From assembly GCA_038748365.1 (NCBI GenBank), contig JBCDIZ010000010.1:39834-103833 (forward strand): a DNA stretch of 64,000 nt, in the 5' to 3' direction. This DNA comes from Alterisphingorhabdus sp038748365. Lineage in GTDB: Bacteria; Pseudomonadota; Alphaproteobacteria; Sphingomonadales; Sphingomonadaceae. The position numbers and the translations under genes are program-made. The notes below the pieces were generated by a model. It had not been told where the DNA came from, ran no database searches, and saw nothing but the letters and a program-made list of their open reading frames with translations. The stretch's first letter is position 1, and each line of letters starts with the position of its first letter. This document shows, piece after piece, positions 1 through 7,301 of this stretch.

Positions 1-384
1 CAGCAATACCAAGTTACGTTGCGGGCCTAGATTACGTAAGTTAACAAACGCCGCGCCGCCGTTACCGTTATTCACAGCAGAACCAGTGCTTGGAACAGAG
101 GCTGGAAGTTGCCGTAGAAAATCTTCCGCCAAATTGGTCTGCCGAAGTTCTAGTTCTTCCGCTGAAATAACGCCAACTGGGCTGGTGGACTCAATAGAAG
201 GATTCTGAATCAATGTTCCTGTAACGACAATGGGATCATCACTAGCAAACTCATCATCTTCGGCTTCCTGAATGTCTTCGGGAGCCTGGGACTGCGCGTA
301 TGCCGGCGCAGCAATGAGCGACAAGCTTAATACGAGCGGCGCTGCGCCTGTCTTAAGCTGTTGAGCAAAGTCCTGTTTTTTCAC
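1..384 (-). CDS. TonB-dependent receptor, N-terminal part (cut by window edge)
   Basis: This is an outer-membrane receptor that would import a siderophore, sugar or similar ligand using TonB energy. Only the first 128 residues are inside the window. The start is a GTG at 384-382 with a GGGGA ribosome site about 8 nt upstream. The product begins VKKQDFAQQ and has a signal peptide ending near PAYAQ. An acidic linker follows, then a TonB-box-like segment (DDPIVVTGT) and the start of the plug domain, with NLAEDFLRQLPAS and VNLRNLGPQRNLVLL. The NNGNGGAAFVNLRNLG pattern is typical of sphingomonad receptors. The substrate cannot be told from this part. Confidence 0.85.
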   Translation of the reverse strand, partial: MKKQDFAQQLKTGAAPLVLSLSLIAAPAYAQSQAPEDIQEAEDDEFASDDPIVVTGTLIQNPSIESTSPVGVISAEELELRQTNLAEDFLRQLPASVPSTGSAVNNGNGGAAFVNLRNLGPQRNLVLL

Positions 385-923
385 GTAAATTTCCCCTTAT
401 GGTTATTCAATGCAGTATGCGACAAGCGAATCTTTCTGTGTCACAAAGCTAATATATTTGGCCATCATTCGGTTGTTTTTCCCTAAAAAACTAACCTGAT
501 AGGAATGGCCTACTACCCACACTTTGAATGTGCCCCGGCATTCGTGCTCTGTAAAGCGTACAGGCTTGAGGGTTGGCACTTTCACGTGCCGGTGAGACAA
601 AATTGCAACATTTGTGTCGGATGTGGAACATTGTAATGCAGAGGGTCATCGCAGCGAAAAAAACTAGCATTGTTGCGGTTTTGTTGCAATGTAGCTCGCA
701 AATATGCGAGCGTTTGGGCACCAGCCAGCTCATAGCCTCATCAAATAATTGCTAGGCAGTCATTTATGTTGCAGAATACGTCGGTTTTTCCACTCAGCTT
801 TGTTTTGGCTTGAGGAAGAACGCTGCTAAATGGCTGGAAGATAAATTGCGCTTTGCCAATCAACGTTTCGGCATCTATCTAAGTCTAGAACGCGGCGATC
901 AGACGAAACCTTTGGAGAAACTG
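385..923. other. Intergenic region with a short palindrome
   Basis: This 540-base stretch separates the receptor (minus strand) from the next plus-strand gene, so it should carry both promoters. A perfect 7-bp inverted repeat (GCTCGCA, AATA, TGCGAGC) lies at 694-711. TTGTTGC is repeated just before it. The open frames here lack ribosome sites and recognisable domains, and I call no gene. Confidence 0.4.
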
Positions 924-1469
924 ATGAAGAAGCCCAAATCTGCATTTCTCGGTATGCTCGGAGTTGCTTCTATCGTACCCCTCTACCTTTGCTCACCAGC
1001 TAATGCGCAAGAGCGTGAGGGTATCGATAACGCCGATGCTTCTCAGGCTCTTTATGCTTGTCTCGACATCGAAAATGATATGCAAAGGCTGGCCTGTTAT
1101 GACAGGGAAGTTCAATCCTTCAGCCAGGCGCAGAATTCTGGTGAGGTCATTGTCGCAGAGCGTAAGGATGTGGAGCAGGCTAGGCGTGAGCTTTTCGGAT
1201 TAAGTCTCAGCGAGAACCCGCTATTTGCCGATAAGGATGATGAAGGGGTGAACAGTATCACCGCAACGGTGACCGCTGTGCGGCAAACGCGCGATGGCAA
1301 GTGGATAATGGCCTTAGATACAGGCGCAAGGTGGATTCAGACTGAAGCCAGACGGACACGCCGCGGGCCGAGAGACGGCGATGTTGTCGAAATCTCGCGT
1401 GGCACATTCGGCGCTTTCATCGCCAGGCCTGAAGGCGGTCGATCATTCAAGGTCAAGCGACTCAACTAG
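924..1469 (+). CDS. Secreted protein of unknown function with a VasI-like motif
   Basis: The product is 181 residues from the ATG at 924, which has a GGAGA ribosome site 6 nt upstream. An upstream TTG at 810 would bury the signal peptide, so I reject it. Residues 1-29 are a signal peptide (MKKPKSAFLG to SPANAQ). The segment ALYACLDIENDMQRLACYD is the conserved pattern with paired cysteines seen in small secreted proteins, including some annotated as VasI-like type VI accessory proteins. The C-terminal half looks like a small beta-barrel (SITATVTAVRQTRDGKWIMAL) rich in basic residues. No type VI genes are nearby, so the role is unknown. Confidence 0.75.
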   Translation: MKKPKSAFLGMLGVASIVPLYLCSPANAQEREGIDNADASQALYACLDIENDMQRLACYDREVQSFSQAQNSGEVIVAERKDVEQARRELFGLSLSENPLFADKDDEGVNSITATVTAVRQTRDGKWIMALDTGARWIQTEARRTRRGPRDGDVVEISRGTFGAFIARPEGGRSFKVKRLN

Positions 1470-1483
1470 CGCCTGATTACCGC

Positions 1484-2395
1484 TCAATTCATCGGCCCGG
1501 TTAGCAATATCGGATCCAACCGCGCTGCGCCCCATTTCAGGCTCCAGTGCAAATGCGGGCCGGTGGAGCTGCCGGTGGTGCCGATATTACCGATATATTG
1601 GCCTTTGCGGACAGTATCGCCTTCTTTCACCGCGATTTTGGAGAGGTGCAAGAAAGCGCTGTTGAGGCCCATGCCATGGTCCAGCATCAGCAGATTGCCC
1701 TCTAGCGAAAAGGGTTTTGCCGCGGCCAATGTAACCACACCATCGGCGGGTGCGACAATCGGTGTGCCGGTGGGGGCAGCGATATCTATGCCGGTGTGGT
1801 AGCCGCCCGGTGTGCCAGCATAGATGCGTTGATTGCCGAACATGCCGGAGATACGTCCCTTTGCAGGCCAGACAAAATCCTGTCGCCAGCCTTCAGAATC
1901 TGTGTCCATCGCGCGTGCCGCTGCGATCGCTTCTAGTTCGGGTGTGCGGCGGCGTAGCCATGATGCGCTGGCAGTACGTTTGCGGCGGGGTAGATTAACC
2001 CGCTGAATAACCCATTTGCGCTTGGCGATGGAGATCAGCTGACTTTGTTTCGCGCCCGAGGCGAATTGCGCGGTCAGCAGGGCAGAGGATTCGGCATCGC
2101 GGTTAAATGCGACCATGAAATGGCCATCGTCGGCTACTTTTACCGGTTCACCATTGAGCATCAGTGAGGACACATCGCCCTGCAGCTTCCCCAGTAAAAC
2201 GCCGCCTTGAATTGAACTGTCGGCGATAACCAGTTTTTCCTGAAAAACCGGCGCTTTCGCAACTGCAAGCGTTCGATCGACAGGTGCCGAGCGTGCCACT
2301 TCTACTTCCTCGGCCTTATCGCTGGTGGCGGCAAAGGCTGTGCCGATCGCTAGCAATCCAAAACCGACAGAGAGTGCAGCTATTTTTGGCAGCAT
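1484..2395 (-). CDS. M23 family metallopeptidase (LytM-type peptidoglycan endopeptidase)
   Basis: The 303-residue exported protein is predicted to cut, or help control cutting of, peptidoglycan cross-links in the periplasm. Residues 1-23 form a signal peptide ending GTAFA. The C-terminal LytM domain holds the zinc ligands: HTGID (HxxxD) after GTPGGY, and HLHW (HxH) near the end. The loop GNIGTTGSSTGPHLHW is diagnostic of the family. The middle region is a beta-rich N-terminal domain with no family name that I recognise. Its ATG overlaps the TAA of the DUF2093 gene by one base (TAATG), so the two are probably translationally coupled. Confidence 0.9.
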   Translation of the reverse strand: MLPKIAALSVGFGLLAIGTAFAATSDKAEEVEVARSAPVDRTLAVAKAPVFQEKLVIADSSIQGGVLLGKLQGDVSSLMLNGEPVKVADDGHFMVAFNRDAESSALLTAQFASGAKQSQLISIAKRKWVIQRVNLPRRKRTASASWLRRRTPELEAIAAARAMDTDSEGWRQDFVWPAKGRISGMFGNQRIYAGTPGGYHTGIDIAAPTGTPIVAPADGVVTLAAAKPFSLEGNLLMLDHGMGLNSAFLHLSKIAVKEGDTVRKGQYIGNIGTTGSSTGPHLHWSLKWGAARLDPILLTGPMN

Positions 2396-2604
2396 TAGCG
2401 GCCTGTCTCCTCCAATGCCGCCTCAACCGATATCTCCGCAGTAGAATAGGGTTCCTGCCGGGTAACGCTCCAATAGCGCAAGTCTTCCAGCGGGATACGC
2501 TCGCCCGAAACGGCACACACAACATGGTCCCCCGAGGACACGATACGGAAGGTGCCGGGCAGATATTGCAATTTGGCCATGCGGTTCTTGTTTGATAGCA
2601 ACAT
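2395..2604 (-). CDS. DUF2093 domain protein
   Basis: This small protein of 69 residues has the alphaproteobacterial DUF2093 pattern: YLPGTFRIVSSGDHVVCAV, SGERIPLEDLRYWSVTRQE. The function of the family is not known. I choose the ATG at 2604 because AGGGA sits 6 nt upstream. The ATG at 2580 (MAKLQYLPG), where many homologues begin, has no clear ribosome site. It is the first gene of a two-gene unit with the M23 peptidase. A 78-base gap separates it from the end of xseA on the same strand, so the three may form one transcript. Confidence 0.85.
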   Translation of the reverse strand: MLLSNKNRMAKLQYLPGTFRIVSSGDHVVCAVSGERIPLEDLRYWSVTRQEPYSTAEISVEAALEETGR

Positions 2605-2682
2605 ACTGTATCCCTAAAATATTTATGCTGACTATAGCCTTTATAGGTCCGATTGAAAACCGCCTCTAAATATGCACTGACG

Positions 2683-4161
2683 CTAAAGCAACTTCGGCTG
2701 ATCCGCATTCTGGGCCGATGGCTTGCGCCGGACTGGCTTTTTGGCGGGCGCAACGGGAGGCGTTTTGACTGCGGTCGCCGCACCTTCTATGCGCGCAGCA
2801 ACGGCTTCATCCGCAAAGTGCAGACTGACCTCACCAGCGGCTTTTGCCGCTTCGCCTGACGCGACAATCGCGCCTTTCCTATTGGTCACCTTGGCATAAC
2901 CGCGTTGCAGCGGCGCATCAGGATGGCATTGTGCCAGCAACCGCTCCAGCGCTGCGAGCCGCTCTGCACTGCGTTGCAATGGTGCGGTGACCAACGCCGG
3001 GCGCAGTGGCACGCGCGCCAGATCTCGCGCGGCGTTTTCAGTGCGGCGGGTCAACATATCCTGGCTAAGGCGACCAGAAATTCCATGCAAACGGTCACTG
3101 GCGCGTTGATGGCTGAAGCCTAAAGCCCTGCCCAGTCGTTCGCCCTGATCATCAAGCCGCTGCGCAGCTGGAGCGAACAGTGCTTCGGGTCTGGGCAGTA
3201 ATCTTGCCCGCTGTTCCAGCCGCTCGGTCGCCAGCGCCTGTTGCCGCCGCACTGCGCGACCTGCTCGCAGGCCGAGTTCATTGAGCTGCGCCGCAATCTC
3301 GGCGCGTACAGGCACCGCCATCTCCGCTGCTGCGGTTGGTGTCGGCGCGCGTTGATCCGCGGCATAGTCTGCCAGCGTCGTATCGGTTTCGTGCCCAACC
3401 GCACTGATCAGCGGGATGGTGCAATCGGCAATGGCACGAACCACCACTTCCTCATTGAAGCTCCACAGATCCTCAATCGAGCCGCCGCCACGCGCGACGA
3501 TGACCAGATCAGGCCGGGGAATTTCGTCACCCTCAGCCATATCTGAAAAACCGCGTATTGCCGCCGCAATCTGCTCTGCCGCACCTTCGCCCTGCACCAG
3601 TACCGGCCAGACCAGCACATGGCTGGGGAAGCGGTCGGCAAGGCGATGCAATATGTCACGGATCACCGATCCGGTGGGCGATGTCACCACGCCTATGGTG
3701 CGCGGCAGGAAGGGCAACGGCTGCTTGCGTTCGGACGCGAACAGCCCTTCCTCGCCCAGCCGCGCCTTCAGCTTTTCAAACAGCTGCATCAGCGCGCCCT
3801 CACCCGCCAGTTCCAGCCGATCGATCACAATCTGATATTTGGAGCGCCCGGCATAGGTGGTAATCTTGCCGGTGGCGACGACATCCAGCCCGTCCTCCGG
3901 CGCAAAGCCCAACCGTCCGGCATTACCGCGCCAGATCACGCCATCAATCACCGCCTTGTCATCTTTCAACGCCAGATAGACATGGCCCGAGGCGGCGCGC
4001 TTAAACCCGGAAATCTCGCCGCGCAACCGCACATGGCCGAAACGGTCCTCCACCGTGCGCTTGAGCGCAGCAGATAATTCGGTGACAGAGAGCGGCGGCG
4101 CATTGTCGCCCGCCGGGCTCTTGGCTAACACGGGACCGGAATTATCGGTGGGAGCGGGCAT
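2683..4161 (-). CDS. xseA: Exodeoxyribonuclease VII large subunit
   Basis: With XseB this forms exonuclease VII, which degrades single-stranded DNA from both ends in repair. The product is 492 residues. An N-terminal OB-fold (VTELSAALKRTVEDRFGHV, LRGEISGFKRAASGHVYLAL) is followed by the catalytic domain with VVTSPTGSVIRDILHRLADR and the RGGGSIEDLWSFNEE motif, then a long coiled-coil helical region. The C-terminus is basic. The start is the ATG at 4161-4159 with AAGGA 8 nt upstream. That start codon interlocks with the purD start in the sequence CATG, so each gene's ribosome site lies inside the other gene. A further upstream in-frame start at 4260 would add a non-conserved extension and is rejected. 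xseB is not in the window. Confidence 0.95.
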   Translation of the reverse strand: MPAPTDNSGPVLAKSPAGDNAPPLSVTELSAALKRTVEDRFGHVRLRGEISGFKRAASGHVYLALKDDKAVIDGVIWRGNAGRLGFAPEDGLDVVATGKITTYAGRSKYQIVIDRLELAGEGALMQLFEKLKARLGEEGLFASERKQPLPFLPRTIGVVTSPTGSVIRDILHRLADRFPSHVLVWPVLVQGEGAAEQIAAAIRGFSDMAEGDEIPRPDLVIVARGGGSIEDLWSFNEEVVVRAIADCTIPLISAVGHETDTTLADYAADQRAPTPTAAAEMAVPVRAEIAAQLNELGLRAGRAVRRQQALATERLEQRARLLPRPEALFAPAAQRLDDQGERLGRALGFSHQRASDRLHGISGRLSQDMLTRRTENAARDLARVPLRPALVTAPLQRSAERLAALERLLAQCHPDAPLQRGYAKVTNRKGAIVASGEAAKAAGEVSLHFADEAVAARIEGAATAVKTPPVAPAKKPVRRKPSAQNADQPKLL

Positions 4162-5437
4162 GAATATCCTTTTAATCGGTGGTGGCGGGCGTGAACATGC
4201 CCTGTGCTGGAAGTTGGCGCAATCGTCCAATGTCACAAAAATTTTCGCCGCCCCCGGCAATCCGGGTATGGCAGAGGATGCGGGCTGTGTGTCGCTGGAT
4301 GTTGGCGATCATCAAGCAGTCGTCAGCTTTTGCGCAGAAAAAGCGATTGATCTGGTGGTGATTGGTCCCGAGGCACCGCTGGTCGATGGCTTGGCCGATA
4401 GCCTGCGCGCGGCGGATATTGCTGTATTCGGTCCATCAGCAGCGGCGGCGCAATTGGAGGGCTCCAAGGCGTTTACCAAGGCGCTTTGCGATGAAGCCAA
4501 TATTCCTACCGCCGCCTATGTCCGTGCTTCCAATATCGCCGAGGCGCGCGCGGCGCTGAGCAGTTTCAGCCTGCCGGTGGTCATCAAGGCCGATGGCCTT
4601 GCGGCAGGCAAAGGCGTGATTATCGCCGAGACCGCAGAGGAAGCGGAAAACGCTATCGGCCATATGTTTGCTGGCGGCTTTGGCGAAGCTGGTGCCGAGG
4701 TGGTGATCGAGGAGTTTCTGGTGGGTGAAGAGGCCAGTTTCTTTGCGCTGACCGATGGCGAAACGGTGGTCCCCTTCGGCACAGCACAGGACCATAAGCG
4801 CGTCGGCGATGGCGATATCGGCCCCAATACCGGCGGCATGGGGGCCTATAGCCCAGCCCCCGTGCTGACCGAGGCGCTGCAGGCCGAGGTGGTGGAGAGG
4901 ATTATCAAACCGACAGTGAAGGCGATGGCGACACGCGGCACACCCTATTCAGGCGTACTCTATGCCGGGCTGATGCTCACAACCGATGGCCCGAAGCTGA
5001 TCGAATATAACTGCCGCTTTGGCGATCCGGAATGCCAGGTGCTGATGATGCGGCTGGAAAGCGATCTAGCAGCGCTGATGCTTACTATTGCAGAGGGTCA
5101 GTTGGCTGAAGCGGATGCACCGGTTTTTGCCGATAAAAGCGCGATCACCGTAGTTATGGCCGCCAAAGGCTATCCCGGCACTCCGGAAAAAGGCGCACCG
5201 CTGGATGATCTGGACCATGCCGAAGCGCGCGGCGCCAAAGTGTTTCATGCCGGTACCAAAGTGCAGGATGGCCAGCTTGTGGCAAATGGTGGCCGCGTGC
5301 TCAACGTGACAGCCACAGGCGACACCTTGGCTCAGGCGCGCGAGGACGCCTATGATGTGCTTGAGATGATCGATTTCCCCGGCGGTTTCTGGCGCAGTGA
5401 CATCGGTTGGCGTGAGATTGCGCGGGACCAGCATTGA
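4160..5437 (+). CDS. purD: Phosphoribosylamine-glycine ligase
   Basis: This enzyme joins 5-phosphoribosylamine and glycine with ATP to make GAR in de novo purine synthesis in the cytoplasm. The 425-residue product starts MNILLIGGGGREHAL, the conserved GARS N-terminal signature. The ATP-grasp domain follows, with VIKADGLAAGKGV, VVIEEFLVGEEASF and NTGGMGAYSPAP, then the C-domain (AITVVMAAKGYPG). The ATG at 4160 has GGGAG upstream and overlaps the divergent xseA start. An earlier in-frame start at 4055 would add residues antisense to xseA and is not conserved. The length is normal for the family. Confidence 0.97.
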   Translation: MNILLIGGGGREHALCWKLAQSSNVTKIFAAPGNPGMAEDAGCVSLDVGDHQAVVSFCAEKAIDLVVIGPEAPLVDGLADSLRAADIAVFGPSAAAAQLEGSKAFTKALCDEANIPTAAYVRASNIAEARAALSSFSLPVVIKADGLAAGKGVIIAETAEEAENAIGHMFAGGFGEAGAEVVIEEFLVGEEASFFALTDGETVVPFGTAQDHKRVGDGDIGPNTGGMGAYSPAPVLTEALQAEVVERIIKPTVKAMATRGTPYSGVLYAGLMLTTDGPKLIEYNCRFGDPECQVLMMRLESDLAALMLTIAEGQLAEADAPVFADKSAITVVMAAKGYPGTPEKGAPLDDLDHAEARGAKVFHAGTKVQDGQLVANGGRVLNVTATGDTLAQAREDAYDVLEMIDFPGGFWRSDIGWREIARDQH

Positions 5438-5490
5438 CTTGCCCCACCTGCCCCGCGCATATGCGCTGACGCTTTGAAAAGGGGCAGGAA

Positions 5491-6015
5491 ATGACAATGG
5501 AAAACTGGATTCTCATAGCTGTCGCCGCAGCGATCCTCGTGGCGCTTATATTATGGCTGGTACTGCGACCCAAGGGTGACGGCACAGTCACTACCGACGA
5601 TAGTGAAACCCCGGAACTCGACCATGAAAAGACGCTGGATCAAGGCCGCGATGAGCTGGTTATCGAGAAACAGCCCGAAGCCAAGGCCAATCCCATAGCA
5701 GCGATGCCTGCTCCAGAACCTGCCGCTGTCGAGCCTACCAACGAAGGCAAACCAAACATCACCGCTGCTGTCGGCGAACCGGACGATTTGCGCAAAATCA
5801 AGGGCGTCGGCCCCAAGCTCAACACTCTGCTCGGCACGCTGGGCGTCACCCGTTACGACCAGATCGCCGCCTGGACCGAAGCGGATATCGCCGAAGTCGA
5901 TGTCTATCTCGGCAATTTCACAGGCCGCATCACTCGCGACAATTGGGTCGATCAGGCAGGGTTCCTGGCCAAAGGTGACATATCCGGGTTTGAGGAGAAA
6001 TACGGGAAGGTTTGA
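5491..6015 (+). CDS. Membrane-anchored helix-hairpin-helix (H3TH) protein
   Basis: The 174-residue protein has one N-terminal transmembrane helix (ILIAVAAAILVALILWLVL, about residues 7-25). An acidic, Pro/Ala-rich linker follows, then a C-terminal helix-hairpin-helix module beginning DLRKIKGVGPKLNTLLGTLG. That module is the one annotated in COG3743 as a predicted 5' nuclease-like H3TH domain. It also occurs fused to ribosomal or NADH-dehydrogenase-linked proteins. I see no nuclease active-site acidic cluster, so nucleic-acid binding is more likely than cleavage. The start has a good ribosome site (GGGGCAGGAA). It follows purD after 53 bases and may be co-transcribed with it. Confidence 0.8.
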   Translation: MTMENWILIAVAAAILVALILWLVLRPKGDGTVTTDDSETPELDHEKTLDQGRDELVIEKQPEAKANPIAAMPAPEPAAVEPTNEGKPNITAAVGEPDDLRKIKGVGPKLNTLLGTLGVTRYDQIAAWTEADIAEVDVYLGNFTGRITRDNWVDQAGFLAKGDISGFEEKYGKV

Positions 6016-6022
6016 ATTAGGT

Positions 6023-6910
6023 TTAGCCCGGTATCTGGAACCTGATATCGATCCTGTAGTAGGAATCGATTGCTTCGCCCGAAGCATCAATAGCAGGTTC
6101 AAATCTGGCCCTTTTCTTAATCGACCCGCAAACTGCATCATCAAATTCCTTAGGTCGCGTGGTGCGCTGAATGTGGCAGCCCGTTAGCTGTCCCTCGCGA
6201 TCAATCATCAGCCTAGCACTGACAATTGCCGGTTGTCTGGAATTCAGCATATCCGTTGGGTAATCCGAAGAACGTATCCACTTACTCAAATCAACCAAGG
6301 GCGTGACTTCCCTTTGCAGGTTTTTGTGTTTTTCCGCGTCCAGCCCCCATGAACTTACGAGCTCATCGGTACATCGCTCCATAATTTTGAGCGCCTTACC
6401 CATTGGACCAGTATCGAGGATAAGCGGTGTTTTAAGAGGGTAGCCAATTTCAATAGAACGAAACGCATATTGTAACGCTCTTATTTCCTCATCCGGCATT
6501 TCATCAAGAGTCTCTTCAGAGTAAGGCAATCCTGTTGTTGACCCACGAAAAACCAACGCAGGGTCATCCCCCGTTTTTCCTCTAAAGAACTCTATCTCAA
6601 GATATTCATCTTCGGGTCTGAAACGCAGCTTTGCGGGTTTGCTATGATAACGCGTTCTGAACGGTTGCCCTGCTAAGGTCATCCAGAATCGGGTAGATGG
6701 AGAGTAGCGGCGCATTACCAGCAGCGCGGATTCCTTACCCTCGCCGAACTTACGGTGCAGGCTACAAATCTCATCATCAAATCTCGCCACCCATTGGCCG
6801 TCAGGTGTGAGTACCACTGGTTCTTTTTTGGCATATGCCGCTTTTGGAATTAGACTGGCAGATGAAACAGCCAATCCTAGCATAACAAATTTTGACAAGC
6901 GCAAATACAT
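6023..6910 (-). CDS. Exported protein with TonB C-terminal-like domain
   Basis: The 295-residue protein has a signal peptide (MYLRLSKFVMLGLAVSSASL to AYAKKE). A middle domain of unknown type follows. The C-terminal 85 residues resemble the TonB C-terminal fold, with the pattern YPTDMLNSRQPAIVSARLMI, DREGQLTGCHI and KKRARFEPAIDASGEAI. This architecture is common in sphingomonads. It differs from true TonB in having no N-terminal membrane anchor with a Pro-rich spacer, so it is unlikely to transduce energy. Two cysteines in the domain (GCHI and DAVCGS) could form a disulfide. It converges on the preceding H3TH gene with a gap of only 7 bases. Its function is unknown. Confidence 0.8.
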   Translation of the reverse strand: MYLRLSKFVMLGLAVSSASLIPKAAYAKKEPVVLTPDGQWVARFDDEICSLHRKFGEGKESALLVMRRYSPSTRFWMTLAGQPFRTRYHSKPAKLRFRPEDEYLEIEFFRGKTGDDPALVFRGSTTGLPYSEETLDEMPDEEIRALQYAFRSIEIGYPLKTPLILDTGPMGKALKIMERCTDELVSSWGLDAEKHKNLQREVTPLVDLSKWIRSSDYPTDMLNSRQPAIVSARLMIDREGQLTGCHIQRTTRPKEFDDAVCGSIKKRARFEPAIDASGEAIDSYYRIDIRFQIPG

Positions 6911-7301
6911 AATGACACCATACAGCAGGTTGGGCTTATTACTTAAAATATTCTCTTATAAAAAATTGCCTATAAATCAGGCAAAGCCCTGTGATATCTT
7001 CGACCGCAATGAGCCTGCTTTAGCGCTAAGCAGTCAGATTTCACTCCAATTTTTCGAAATATTGGCCAGATTATTTATAGATCCGACAGAGTTGTTGATA
7101 TTGTATCACACACTACACTCATCGGCTTTCTCACTTATTGTTATAGAGAATTATCATTTTCTCAATCTGTAACGCGCTGCTAGGTCGCAGCCTACAGATG
7201 CGCCTTACCCCACGCAAATGCCAGATAACGGCATCGAGCTGCGGATTCATGCGCTCTTCTTTGAACTCTCTTGCGATAACTGAAAAAAGTAAGGATTCCT
7301 G
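6911..7301. promoter_or_regulatory. AT-rich upstream region of katG with a Fur-like site
   Basis: This 390-base stretch holds the promoters of the divergent TonB-C protein and katG and is visibly more AT-rich than its surroundings. At 7144-7163 the minus strand reads GAAAATGATAAT followed by TCTCTAT. By eye about 12 of 19 positions match the classic Fur box, and GAGAATTATCATTTTCTC is also partly palindromic. It lies about 140 bases from the katG start. I found no convincing gene here, and the assignment to Fur is tentative. Confidence 0.3.

Noticed and set aside
403..600. 65-residue minus-strand open frame before the receptor gene
   Set aside because: It starts at TTG with no ribosome site and has no recognisable domain. 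The palindrome and promoter role of the region explain it better.
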